NCBI GenBank assembly: GCA_019359315.1 | Contig: JAHHHO010000007.1 | Coordinates: 62,001 to 126,000 of the forward strand | DNA length: 64,000 nucleotides | From: Myxacorys californica WJT36-NPBG1 | GTDB taxonomy: Bacteria > Cyanobacteriota > Cyanobacteriia > Leptolyngbyales > Leptolyngbyaceae | Direction: 5' to 3' | Shown here: positions 27,564-35,990 of the stretch, one piece after another | Numbering within the stretch: the stretch's first letter is position 1 | Layout of the letters: each line of letters starts with the position of its first letter | The notes under the pieces: model-generated | What the model saw: only the letters and a program-made list of their open reading frames with translations | Told to the model about the DNA's origin: nothing | The model's database searches: none | Translations under genes and position numbers: made by a program

Positions 27564-27592
27564 AAGCAGGGTAAGCCGTCCTTACCCTGCTT
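27564..27592 (-). terminator. 12-bp perfect hairpin just upstream of rca
   Basis: AAGCAGGGTAAG and CTTACCCTGCTT pair perfectly around CCGTC. On the minus strand the tail is TTTGTTCTTCTT, moderately T-rich, and the rca ATG follows 27 bases after the hairpin. It may terminate the upstream gene, but rca transcription must then pass or start within it, so an attenuator or 5'-UTR processing element is possible. Confidence 0.65.
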
Positions 27593-27623
27593 CAACAAAG
27601 GCTAAATCTGATAATAACCAATC

Positions 27624-27959
27624 TTAGTGGACAGACTGATCAAGCTTTTTAATAGAAGGCATTGACGGAGTTGAAGAGTCACTTAGATAAATCTTAGCGT
27701 CTGCTAATTCCTGCTCTCGCAAGTACTGTACAACCGATTCGTAGGTTTCCTGGTTATATGCGATGTCATGGGGAATCCGAGTGAGATATCCCATACAATT
27801 TCCCATCAGAAAATAAACACTAACCATTGCCGCTGCCGCTGTTGCAACTAGTGTGCCAGCTAGCATCAGAGAGAATTGTCGCTGCTCAACTGCTTCTTGC
27901 ATCAGATGCAGTGACCAAGCAACAAGACCGATCGCAATAATTAGAATGGGTATCATCAT
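27624..27959 (-). CDS. Hypothetical small membrane protein upstream of rca
   Basis: This 111-residue protein has two hydrophobic helices (MMIPILIIAIGLVAWSLHLM and LAGTLVATAAAAMVSVYFLM) followed by a soluble C-terminal tail of about 55 residues. I recognise no family. It is on the same strand as rca, 86 bases upstream, separated by the hairpin at 27564-27592. A functional link with Rubisco activation is suggested only by position. Confidence 0.65.
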   Translation of the reverse strand: MMIPILIIAIGLVAWSLHLMQEAVEQRQFSLMLAGTLVATAAAAMVSVYFLMGNCMGYLTRIPHDIAYNQETYESVVQYLREQELADAKIYLSDSSTPSMPSIKKLDQSVH

Positions 27960-28090
27960 AATTTACATATCTTAACAGATAATTAGACAAATTGTCTCTG
28001 TCTAGCTATGTAAACAGCACAAGTCCCTATCATAGTACTTGCCGAAAACTGCATGAAGTGATTAAACGACTCTAGAAGTAGAGTTTTCAG

Positions 28091-28861
28091 CTAAATATCG
28101 CGAATCAAAACGTTACGCTCCGTTAAGAATGTCTTAATCTGAGAAACCGTTAGTTCACCGTAATGAAGCAGTGATGCCAACAGGGCCGCTTCAGCTTTCC
28201 CGTCCGTTAAAGCATCGTAAATATGTTCACAGGTTCCTGCGCCTCCCGACGCAATGACAGGAATTTGCACTTCTTGAGCGATCGCACGCGTCAAACTAAG
28301 GTCATATCCTGCTTTCGTTCCGTCTGCATCCATACTCGTCACGAGTAGTTCTCCAGCTCCCCGTTGTTCTACGGTTTTCGCCCACGCGATCGCATCAATT
28401 CCCGTATTCTCTCGTCCACCTCGTACATAGACATCCCAACCCGGATTAGTCGGATCTGGGCGTCGTCTCGCATCAATCGCGACCACAATACACTGATTAC
28501 CAAACCGCCGACTTGCTTGATTGATAAAATCGGGGTCACGCACTGCCGCCGAATTAATGCTCACCTTATCGGCTCCAGCCCGCAGCAATTTTTTAATCAC
28601 GTCTAAGCTGTAAACTCCACCCCCGACAGTTAGTGGAATAAAGACTTGTTCTGCCGTTTTATAAACCACATCGTAAATCACGTCGCGGTCTTCATGAGTT
28701 GCGGTGATATCTAAGAAAACTAATTCATCTGCCCCCGCCTCGTTATAAACCTGAGCAAGCTCAACTGGGTCGCCAGCATCGCGTAAATCAACAAAATTTA
28801 TGCCCTTCACAACCCGTCCTGCTTTCACATCCAGGCAAGGCAAGATTCTTTTTGCCAGCAT
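28091..28861 (-). CDS. hisF: Imidazole glycerol phosphate synthase subunit HisF
   Basis: This 256-residue TIM-barrel cyclase works with the glutaminase HisH to make imidazole glycerol phosphate and AICAR in histidine synthesis. The catalytic aspartates are in place: D11 ([16 protein letters not shown]) and D130 (VVAIDARR). Other family blocks include [15 protein letters not shown] and [12 protein letters not shown]. Length is normal. No other his gene is in the window, so the pathway is dispersed, as usual in cyanobacteria. Confidence 0.97.
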   Translation of the reverse strand: MLAKRILPCLDVKAGRVVKGINFVDLRDAGDPVELAQVYNEAGADELVFLDITATHEDRDVIYDVVYKTAEQVFIPLTVGGGVYSLDVIKKLLRAGADKVSINSAAVRDPDFINQASRRFGNQCIVVAIDARRRPDPTNPGWDVYVRGGRENTGIDAIAWAKTVEQRGAGELLVTSMDADGTKAGYDLSLTRAIAQEVQIPVIASGGAGTCEHIYDALTDGKAEAALLASLLHYGELTVSQIKTFLTERNVLIRDI

Positions 28862-28956
28862 TGCAGTCTAACCCTTGAGAAAAGTATGAGTCAGAATCCT
28901 ACCTCTAACATTGAATGGAGTCTAGCAAGGAAATATTTCTATGCTCTATTAGATGC

Positions 28957-28993
28957 TCTATTTTTGAAATTTTTTATTTTTGAAATTTTTAAG
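28957..28993. repeat. AT-rich tandem repeat upstream of hisF
   Basis: A block of the form TATTTTTGAAATTTTTT occurs twice in succession about 100 bases before the hisF start. It could act as an UP-like A/T element for the hisF promoter, but this is not shown. Confidence 0.5.
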
Positions 28994-29003
28994 ACGGTTG
29001 AGC

Positions 29004-29624
29004 TTAATTTCGGCTTATTGGAATTCGATAGCGACGCGCTACGTAATTGAAGAACTGATAGTACGCATCAAACTGCTGGCTTGGAGCGCTTCCCCGCAAA
29101 TAGTATTGGACATTTTCGTGAGTTAGAACAAGCGTAAGAGAACTTGTTTGGGCTTCAATATTAGCTTGGAGCCTCCCTTGAATGCCTTGTTCAGTTGTGA
29201 AATTTGCAGGAGGTAGACTGCTCGAACGTTGAGAAGGAACCTGAGTCGGAGGAGCTTTAGAAGAAAAGGGTTTCGCTAGACGAACCGATGGAGTCGGTGA
29301 TGAGGCCAATTTAGGCGCTGCTGTTCCAGAATTTTTCGGGACTCGAAGAAAGCTTGCCCATCCACGAATCTCAACTTGTTGATTTTGAGGGTTTCTAAAG
29401 GCAGCACCATCTCGATTCTCTGGCAAATCAGCCGCTTGCCATCCTGCAGGGTAAGGGAACTCAAATCCATAACGAGGATTTCGATACGTTTCCCATCGGT
29501 CTGGTAAACCATCCGAGGAGCCGCAGCTAAACAGCGCGATCGCTAAACATGCTCCCCACGCTGTTCTTCTTGACATCTGTCTAACGTCGTGTTTCAGGCT
29601 CCAATTCCAATTAAATCGATTCAT
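29004..29624 (-). CDS. Putative lipoprotein of unknown function
   Basis: From MNRFNWNW (29624) this is 206 residues; an internal ATG at 29576 (MSRRTAW) is equally possible. The open frame extends further upstream but overlaps the divergent RHH gene, so that part is rejected. A hydrophobic stretch ends in ALFSC with C34 as the likely lipidated cysteine. The mature part has WETYRNPRYGFEFPYPAGW, a pattern seen in PsbP-like and related secreted folds, then a P/S-rich linker and a second domain ending FFNYVARRYRIP. It is likely anchored in a periplasm- or lumen-facing membrane. Function is unknown. Confidence 0.65.
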   Translation of the reverse strand: MNRFNWNWSLKHDVRQMSRRTAWGACLAIALFSCGSSDGLPDRWETYRNPRYGFEFPYPAGWQAADLPENRDGAAFRNPQNQQVEIRGWASFLRVPKNSGTAAPKLASSPTPSVRLAKPFSSKAPPTQVPSQRSSSLPPANFTTEQGIQGRLQANIEAQTSSLTLVLTHENVQYYLRGSAPSQQFDAYYQFFNYVARRYRIPISRN

Positions 29625-29733
29625 GTTGTAAAGAATTGTAACAATATTGCCGTCATGCTGGTTTTCTGGCTTGACAGTCCGAGATTCCCTAGATATTGTT
29701 CTTACATACCCGGGTAAAACGACTGAAAGAGAT

Positions 29734-30081
29734 ATGCAAGACAAGCAGAAAGTTACGTTGTATCTTCCACCAGAACTGCACCGCCAACTAAAAATTGGAG
29801 CGGCAGTTGCCTCCGAAGCGATGTCAACCCTTGCGGAGAAGGCGCTCATCTTCTATCTAACTCATCCCGATGTAGTGGAGCAAGTGGAAGAGGCTCATGG
29901 ACAAGCGCATCGAGTTTACAACTGTCCCGGATGCACGACCCCTGTTGTCTTGCGGGATGGTGAGTTGGCACCGCTTGGTCAGCCATCTGAAGTCTTAGTA
30001 GAGGAAAGTTTTCCTGTTGCGAAAGTTCAGGTTGGTGCGGCAAGCGAATCCTCCAATCAGGAGACGCTAGTTCCCTGTTAA
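29734..30081 (+). CDS. Ribbon-helix-helix domain protein
   Basis: From the ATG at 29734 (AAAGAGAT just upstream) this is 115 residues. The N-terminus (KVTLYLPPELHRQLKIGAAV and MSTLAEKALIFYL) looks like an Arc/CopG-type ribbon-helix-helix DNA-binding fold. The centre has a CPGC pair (YNCPGCTTPVVLRDGE), and the tail is acidic. It lies 102 bases upstream of ycf46 on the same strand, so it may be a regulator or partner of the ycf46-ycf35 group. No toxin gene of the usual size is adjacent. Confidence 0.7.
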   Translation: MQDKQKVTLYLPPELHRQLKIGAAVASEAMSTLAEKALIFYLTHPDVVEQVEEAHGQAHRVYNCPGCTTPVVLRDGELAPLGQPSEVLVEESFPVAKVQVGAASESSNQETLVPC

Positions 30082-30183
30082 GGTTGCTAACTTGGATTGA
30101 TTAAGTGATTAGCTAAAGTCTTCTACAATGTTGGATTGGGAAGCTGGTTATTTTTCTGCGCCGTTTCAGGTAGGTCAGTGGCT

Positions 30184-31692
30184 ATGCAAGAAGAGCTAAA
30201 TATTCTCGTACAGGCTCAATATCCTCTAATTTATCTAGTGACCTCCGAAGAGGAGCGGGCAGAGCAAACGATCGCCGCGATCGCACAAGCCAAGCCCCAC
30301 CGTCGAGTCTTTTTGTGGACTGTCACTCACGGCATCGTTGAGTACGGGCAGCCTCGCAATGTCACTCAGCACAATACGGTTTCTCCTGAAGCTGCGATTG
30401 AATGGGTGATGAGACAAAGAGAGCCTGGACTCTTTGTTTTCAAAGATTTGCACCCTTTCATTGACTCTCCTGCGGTGAAGCGATGGTTGCGTGACGCGAT
30501 CGCAAGCTTCAAAGGCACTCAGAAGTCGATCCTGTTGATGTCTCCGGTTCAAGAAGTTCCTATTGAGCTTGAGAAAGAGGTAGTGGTCATCGATTTTGCG
30601 ATGCCTAATATGTCAGAACTCGATCAAGTCCTGACAAGCCAACTCGATCTGACCCGCGCCCGGCGAATCACAACGGAGACTCGCGAAAAGCTTTTGAAAG
30701 CGGCACTAGGTTTAACTCGTGACGAAGCGGAGAAAGTTTATCGCAAGGCGTATGTCACTACGGGGCGCTTGACCGAAGAAGAGGTTGATATTGTTCTTTC
30801 TGAGAAGAAGCAGCTTATTCGTCGCAACGGCATCCTAGAGTTCATGGAGGAGGATGAGACGATCGAGTCGGTCGGTGGTTTGGAAGAGCTAAAGCGTTGG
30901 CTAAAGCAGCGCTCTAACGCCTTTACAGAGCGAGCACGCGAGTATGGGTTGCCTCAACCAAAAGGAATGCTGATTTTAGGGGTTCCAGGGTGCGGTAAAT
31001 CCTTGATTGCGAAAACCACTTCTCGTCTGTGGGGACTGCCATTAATTCGACTCGATATGGGTCGGGTGTACGACGGGTCGATGGTGGGTCGCTCCGAAGC
31101 GAACTTACGGAACGCTCTGAAAACTGCCGAGTCGATCTCTCCAGCTATCCTCTTTATTGATGAGATGGATAAAGCGTTTGCAGGCAGTACTGGGTCATCC
31201 GACTCAGATGGTGGAACGTCTAGCCGGATCTTCGGTTCCTTCCTCACCTGGATGCAAGAGAAAACCTCTCCTGTTTTCGTGATGGCGACCGCAAACCGAG
31301 TCGAGCGGCTTCCGGGTGAGTTTCTGCGGAAGGGACGCTTTGATGAAATCTTCTTCGTTGACTTGCCAACCGCCGAAGAGCGCAAAGAAATTTTCAATAT
31401 TCACCTCGTGAAGCGTCGTCGAGACATTACTCGCTTTGATTTAGATCAGCTAGCCAATGTATGTGACGGCTTCTCGGGGGCAGAAATTGAGCAAGCGTTA
31501 GTCGCTGCAATGTATGACGCTTTTGCTCAAGACCGCGAGTTTACCCAACTGGATATTATTGCGGCATGTCGAGCCACGATGCCGCTATCCAAGACAATGA
31601 CCGAGCAGGTAACAGCCCTACGGGACTGGGCTAGGCAGCGAGCGCGACCTGCAGCGTCCTCAGTTGCTGAGTATCAGCGACTTGAGTTCTAA
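30184..31692 (+). CDS. ycf46: Ycf46 AAA+ ATPase
   Basis: From the ATG at 30184 (MQEELNILVQ) this is 502 residues. The N-terminal region (1 to about 220) is specific to Ycf46; the AAA+ core has Walker A GVPGCGKS at 266-273, Walker B ILFIDEMD at 322-329, and the arginine-finger region FLRKGRFDEIFFVDLP. The protein is conserved in cyanobacteria and red-algal plastids; the homologous Synechocystis gene lies in a stress-responsive operon and has been linked to inorganic-carbon responses. It is cytoplasmic. Ycf35 follows 155 bases later. Confidence 0.93.
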   Translation: MQEELNILVQAQYPLIYLVTSEEERAEQTIAAIAQAKPHRRVFLWTVTHGIVEYGQPRNVTQHNTVSPEAAIEWVMRQREPGLFVFKDLHPFIDSPAVKRWLRDAIASFKGTQKSILLMSPVQEVPIELEKEVVVIDFAMPNMSELDQVLTSQLDLTRARRITTETREKLLKAALGLTRDEAEKVYRKAYVTTGRLTEEEVDIVLSEKKQLIRRNGILEFMEEDETIESVGGLEELKRWLKQRSNAFTERAREYGLPQPKGMLILGVPGCGKSLIAKTTSRLWGLPLIRLDMGRVYDGSMVGRSEANLRNALKTAESISPAILFIDEMDKAFAGSTGSSDSDGGTSSRIFGSFLTWMQEKTSPVFVMATANRVERLPGEFLRKGRFDEIFFVDLPTAEERKEIFNIHLVKRRRDITRFDLDQLANVCDGFSGAEIEQALVAAMYDAFAQDREFTQLDIIAACRATMPLSKTMTEQVTALRDWARQRARPAASSVAEYQRLEF

Positions 31693-31846
31693 AAGCTTTC
31701 TCCTGCTCCCAACAGGAGGAAAGGCTGGTTCCATGCGCCAGCAGCCAAACAAGCAATTAGGCTTCAGGTTTCCACTGAACGCTGATTGCGATTCTCAACA
31801 AGCAAAACGTTGTCGTTGTATTCAACTTTCCACGGAGGAAACCCTA

Positions 31847-32200
31847 ATGTCTCACTTTAGCACTCTACGCACCAAGATTACTGAATCCGAAATCCTCACG
31901 TCCTCTCTGCGTGATTTGGGTATTTCGACCAAGACCGACGCTGATGTTCGTGGCTACAACGGACAGCGTGTTCGCGCTGACATTGTTGCTGTCCTCGAAG
32001 GCGAATACGATTTGGGCTGGTCTCGCAACGCAGATGGTTCCTTCGACTTGATTGCTGATCTCTGGGGTGTTGCCAAGAAGCACAACCAGACTGAATTGAT
32101 CAACTCGATCAACCAGAAGTATGCTGTGAACAAGACCTTGGCTGAAGTGAAGCGCCCCGGATTGCAAAACGCTAACGTCAAGTTGGTTGTTCAAAAGTAG
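31847..32200 (+). CDS. ycf35: Ycf35 (DUF1257) protein
   Basis: This 117-residue protein begins MSHFSTLRTKITESEIL, the invariant family start, with GGAGGAA seven bases before the ATG. An upstream in-frame ATG at 31733 also has a GGAGGAAAGG, but would add 38 non-conserved residues. Ycf35 is conserved in cyanobacteria and algal plastids and its role is unknown; the pairing with ycf46 here supports a shared process. A strong terminator follows. Confidence 0.92.
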   Translation: MSHFSTLRTKITESEILTSSLRDLGISTKTDADVRGYNGQRVRADIVAVLEGEYDLGWSRNADGSFDLIADLWGVAKKHNQTELINSINQKYAVNKTLAEVKRPGLQNANVKLVVQK

Positions 32201-32223
32201 TTTCTCTGCGCGTTCCCAAGCTG

Positions 32224-32253
32224 GCGGGTTAACTTAGAGTTAGCCCGTTTTTT
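32224..32253 (+). terminator. Intrinsic terminator after ycf35
   Basis: CGGGTTAACT and AGTTAGCCCG (one G-U pair) form a stem followed by six T residues, 24 bases past the ycf35 stop. Confidence 0.88.
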
Positions 32254-32285
32254 GTGTCAAAATGGCACTGCTGTGAGGATTCGCT

Positions 32286-33152
32286 ATGGTTGACTTATTG
32301 TTAGATACTGAGATCCGCCGCATTATTCGAGCTTGCGGACAACACGCAAAGTATCTTGCAACCCAAAGGTTTGACGTTTCTGAAAAGGGTCCTGATGATT
32401 TTGTCACGAGCGTCGATCAGGCTCTTGATCGTAAACTCACCGAGCAATTCACTACCCTTTTTCCTCAAGACTACATTGTTTCAGAGGAGAATCCCACCTC
32501 AAGACCTCACTTTCAGCAGGATCAGCGCCTTTGGTGTATTGATCCGTTAGACGGAACCAAGGATTTTATTCAGGGCGATCGCAACTATTCAGTTTTAGTT
32601 GGCGTTCTAGAGAAGAATGCGGGTTCTCCGGGGTCAGCAATGCCAAGCGCTGGATGGATTTATGCTCCGGAGTATGACCTGATGTATCACAGTACGCCAG
32701 AATCAGGAATTTGGCGTACTCAAGGGGATGCTGATCCTAAGTTGCTGAACCCTGTGGCATCCTCTCGGTTCGATCGTCCTAAAGTAATGATTGGAGAAAT
32801 CGATTTTGCCAACTTTGGAAGTGCGCTTAGTCAAGCAATTCCAGAAATTGAATTTGTGCGCGCTCCGGGTAGCTTCGGATTAAAAGTCGTGAGTGCCGCC
32901 CTAGGAGAAGCAGATTTGTATGTGTATTTCAACAAGCGAGTGAAGGTTTGGGACACAGTCGCCTCCATTGCAATCGCGCAGGCCGCTGGACTGGTTTGCT
33001 GCGATTTAGAGGGGCAACCGATCAGCTATGCATCTGATCAGATTAATTTAGAAACTTTAGCTCATCATCAATCCATCGTAATTGGATGGGCATCCTATGT
33101 AGAGTTACTACTTCCTCGCTTGAGGAGTGCGATGTTATCGGCTGCTCCCTAG
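32286..33152 (+). CDS. cysQ: 3'(2'),5'-bisphosphate nucleotidase / inositol monophosphatase family
   Basis: This 288-residue protein is a lithium-sensitive-type Mg2+-dependent phosphatase. The metal-binding motifs are present: SEEN with E67/E68, IDPLDGTKDF with D86 and D89, and the C-terminal VKVWDTVA motif. The subgroup resembles CysQ, which removes phosphate from PAP formed in sulfate assimilation, but inositol monophosphatase activity is possible and the symbol is tentative. It lies 33 bases after the ycf35 terminator. Confidence 0.82.
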   Translation: MVDLLLDTEIRRIIRACGQHAKYLATQRFDVSEKGPDDFVTSVDQALDRKLTEQFTTLFPQDYIVSEENPTSRPHFQQDQRLWCIDPLDGTKDFIQGDRNYSVLVGVLEKNAGSPGSAMPSAGWIYAPEYDLMYHSTPESGIWRTQGDADPKLLNPVASSRFDRPKVMIGEIDFANFGSALSQAIPEIEFVRAPGSFGLKVVSAALGEADLYVYFNKRVKVWDTVASIAIAQAAGLVCCDLEGQPISYASDQINLETLAHHQSIVIGWASYVELLLPRLRSAMLSAAP

Positions 33153-33334
33153 TTGCCTGTGTTCTCTCCAATTTCTGAGCAGTTCGGCTGATCCGTCAAT
33201 CTCTGGACCATCAGAACGGACTCAATTTGCCATTTGGTAAATTGGTGGGCGTTTTGGCATATAGATATAGTGTCTACATAGACATGTTTGACGAGTGACC
33301 CTCTACCATACACGTCCATCTCTGAAGATCTGTC

Positions 33335-34024
33335 ATGCAGACTGAAGCTTTCAGTGAGTTATTTCCATTATTGGCAGCGGCCAATCCAGAAACGCTGGAT
33401 TGGCTACTATCCGTTGCGACTGAGCACGAGTACCCAACTGGCAGAGCCGTTTTGATGGAAGATGCCTGGGGAAATGCAGTTTATTTTGTTGTATCGGGCT
33501 GGGTAAAAGTTCGACGGCACTCTGGCACCGGGGAAGACGTTTCCACACTGGCTATTCTAGGTCGGGGTGATTTCTTTGGAGAAATGGCAATTCTAGATGA
33601 ATCGCCTCGCTCAACAGATGTGATTGCGCTCTCTGATGTACATTTACTTAGTATTTCCGCTCAACGATTCATTCAAACCCTGTTTAAAGATCCTCAACTT
33701 CATCACCGGATGCTGCAATTGATGGTGAGACGCTTGCGGCAAACTAATATCCGCTTTCAGCTTCGCAATCAACCGCCTGCTGTGAAGTTAGTCAACACCT
33801 TATCTTTGCTCGGAGAAAACTACGGCGATAAGATTGGTGAGGGAGCAGACATCTTTAATATTCCAGCCAAGGATTTAGCGGATGTTACAGATATCACCGT
33901 TGAGGAAGCGACGAAGATTCTAGAAAAGCTGAGTGACAAAGGGTGGCTCAAAGTAAATACAGAGCAACAGATTATCTCCCTAATGAATCTCAAACAGTTA
34001 AATCAACTGCGGACTAAGCGGTGA
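33335..34024 (+). CDS. Crp/Fnr family transcriptional regulator
   Basis: This 229-residue protein has an N-terminal cyclic-nucleotide-binding-type beta barrel (about 20-130: GRAVLMEDAWGNAVYFVVSGWVKV, GRGDFFGEMAILDESPRSTDV) and a C-terminal winged helix (about 150-225: NIPAKDLADVTDITVEEATKILEKL). The barrel has the GEMA and PRS residues that contact cAMP phosphate in true Crp proteins, so nucleotide binding is plausible. Targets are unknown. It may be co-transcribed with the M61 peptidase 74 bases downstream. Confidence 0.88.
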   Translation: MQTEAFSELFPLLAAANPETLDWLLSVATEHEYPTGRAVLMEDAWGNAVYFVVSGWVKVRRHSGTGEDVSTLAILGRGDFFGEMAILDESPRSTDVIALSDVHLLSISAQRFIQTLFKDPQLHHRMLQLMVRRLRQTNIRFQLRNQPPAVKLVNTLSLLGENYGDKIGEGADIFNIPAKDLADVTDITVEEATKILEKLSDKGWLKVNTEQQIISLMNLKQLNQLRTKR

Positions 34025-34098
34025 TAGAGAAATTGAAATGAGGCATGATAGGGGATAGAACTCTCTATTGTTGTTCTCTACTACTGTGGGGTAAATTT

Positions 34099-35940
34099 AT
34101 GAACCGTGAGGATTTTGAATTGACCCAATCGATTGAAGAGTTGCCTTGCGAGTCACAACCGATCGGAACATCCTCAGCCGCCTTGATTGACACCCCACTC
34201 TCACAAGATCTCGCTCTGTTTTATCAAGTCGCGATGTCTCATCCCGAGTCGCATCTGTTTGAGGTGACTTTGCGGATTCAGAATTGGCAGGCGAAGACCC
34301 TTGATTTAAAGATGCCCGTGTGGACGCCAGGGTCATACTTGGTACGGGAATATTCACGGCATTTGCAGGATTTTGAAGCGTTTTATGGTGCTGAAACGTC
34401 GCTCAATTGGCGAAAGCTGGGCAAAAATCATTGGCAGATTGAGACGCAGGGTAGGTCGGAAATTGCAGTTTGCTACCGAGTATTTGCAAATGAGTTGACG
34501 GTTCGGACAAACCATCTTGATGAAACTCATGGCTACTTCAATGGAGCAGCGCTGTTCTTCTTTGTACCAGGGTTTCAACAGGTTCCCATTCGCATCCAGA
34601 TTTTGCCGCCAGCCGATTGGGTTGTGACAACGGCTTTACCCCGTGTGGGAGTGAACACCTTTGAAGCGCAGAACTTTGATGCGTTGGTTGATAGTCCGTT
34701 TGAGATTGGACAGCACCAGATTCATCCTTTTGAGGTACTGAGTAAGCCGCACGAGTTTGCAATTTGGGGACGAGGAAATTTAGAGGTCGATCGCATCATT
34801 CGTGATACCCAAAAAATTATAGAAGTCGAAGCGGAGCTATTTGGTGGGCTGCCCTACGATCGCTATATTTTTTTCCTTCATTTAGCCTCTCAAGCCTTTG
34901 GTGGGTTAGAACATAAAGATAGCTGTTCGCTAATTTATTCTCGCCTTGGATTTCGGACAAAAGACAAGTATGAGCGATTTATGCAGCTTGTAGCTCACGA
35001 ATTCTTCCATCTGTGGAACGTGAAGCGAATTCGTCCTAAAGGATTAGAAGTGTTCGATTATGAACACGAGAATTACACACCTTCCCTATGGTTTAGCGAA
35101 GGGACGACCAGTTTCTACGATTTGCTCATTCCGCTGCGAGCAGGCATTTACGACGCAAAAACCTATTTAACGGCTCTGAGTCGAGAAATTTCTCGCTATC
35201 TGACCACTCCAGGACGGCTCGTACAACCCCTGAGTGAATCGAGCTTTGATGCTTGGATTAAGCTTTACCGTCCTGATGCAAATAGCGCCAATTCTCAAAT
35301 TTCCTACTATCTGAAAGGCGAAATGGTATCGCTGTTGCTTGATTTAGCAATTCGGATTAAGCATCAGAATCAGCGATCGCTTGACGATGTGATGCGCCAG
35401 ATGTGGGAGCAGTTTGGTAAAGCTGAAGTTGGGTTTACCAAAGAACAACTGAAACTTGTGTTGGAAGCAGTTGCAGGATTTGATCTGACAGATTTCTACG
35501 ATCGCTACATTGACGGTACAGAAGAACTGCCGTTTGATGAGTATCTTGTTGGCTTTGGCTTACGTGTTGTATCCAACAGAGAGACAGGAGTACCCGCGAT
35601 CGGTATGACACTCAGAACTGAAGGCGGGCGCGAAATCGTGAAGTTTGTCGAGACAGATTCACCCGCACAGCGAGCCGCGATCGATGCAGGCGATGAATTA
35701 GTGGCAATCGATGGGTTGCGAGTCGGGTCAGGGCAGTTAGATGAGCGTCTGAAGGACTATCAAGCGGGCGACACTATTGAAGTTACGGTGTTCCACAGCG
35801 ATGAATTAAAGACGCGATCGCTCACTCTTGCTCCGCCTCGCGCCACTCAATATCATCTTGAAGCTATAGAACACCCGTCCACCCTTCAACAACAGAACTT
35901 TGAAGGGTGGCTTGGCGTTTCTTTAGCAACAGTCCACTAA
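34099..35940 (+). CDS. M61 family metallopeptidase with PDZ domain
   Basis: From the ATG at 34099 this is 613 residues; the frame is open a further 18 codons upstream without a better start. The N-terminal beta domain (about 40-220) precedes the zinc site HEFFH at 300-304 with E334 (WFSEGTTSFYDL) as third ligand. A PDZ domain covers about 510-590 (VETDSPAQRAAIDAGDELVAIDGLRV). The M61 family includes glycyl aminopeptidase. There is no signal peptide, so it is cytoplasmic. It probably trims peptides; targets are unknown. Confidence 0.9.
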   Translation: MNREDFELTQSIEELPCESQPIGTSSAALIDTPLSQDLALFYQVAMSHPESHLFEVTLRIQNWQAKTLDLKMPVWTPGSYLVREYSRHLQDFEAFYGAETSLNWRKLGKNHWQIETQGRSEIAVCYRVFANELTVRTNHLDETHGYFNGAALFFFVPGFQQVPIRIQILPPADWVVTTALPRVGVNTFEAQNFDALVDSPFEIGQHQIHPFEVLSKPHEFAIWGRGNLEVDRIIRDTQKIIEVEAELFGGLPYDRYIFFLHLASQAFGGLEHKDSCSLIYSRLGFRTKDKYERFMQLVAHEFFHLWNVKRIRPKGLEVFDYEHENYTPSLWFSEGTTSFYDLLIPLRAGIYDAKTYLTALSREISRYLTTPGRLVQPLSESSFDAWIKLYRPDANSANSQISYYLKGEMVSLLLDLAIRIKHQNQRSLDDVMRQMWEQFGKAEVGFTKEQLKLVLEAVAGFDLTDFYDRYIDGTEELPFDEYLVGFGLRVVSNRETGVPAIGMTLRTEGGREIVKFVETDSPAQRAAIDAGDELVAIDGLRVGSGQLDERLKDYQAGDTIEVTVFHSDELKTRSLTLAPPRATQYHLEAIEHPSTLQQQNFEGWLGVSLATVH

Positions 35941-35961
35941 AAATCAATGCTTCTTTAATGA

Positions 35962-35981
35962 GACGGTTAGCTTCAACCGTC
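35962..35981. terminator. Short hairpin between convergent genes
   Basis: GACGGTT and AACCGTC pair around a 6-base loop, in the 50-base gap between the M61 peptidase and the convergent coiled-coil gene. There is no T tract; a weak bidirectional terminator is possible. Confidence 0.4.
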
Positions 35982-35990
35982 CCAAACGCC

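Noticed and set aside
29625-29849. N-terminal extension of the lipoprotein frame
   Set aside because: It would overlap the divergent RHH gene and place 75 residues before a clear signal-peptide-like segment.
31664-31846. N-terminal extension of ycf35 from the end of ycf46
   Set aside because: The conserved family start MSHFS at 31847 has an excellent GGAGGAA site; the upstream part is not conserved-looking.
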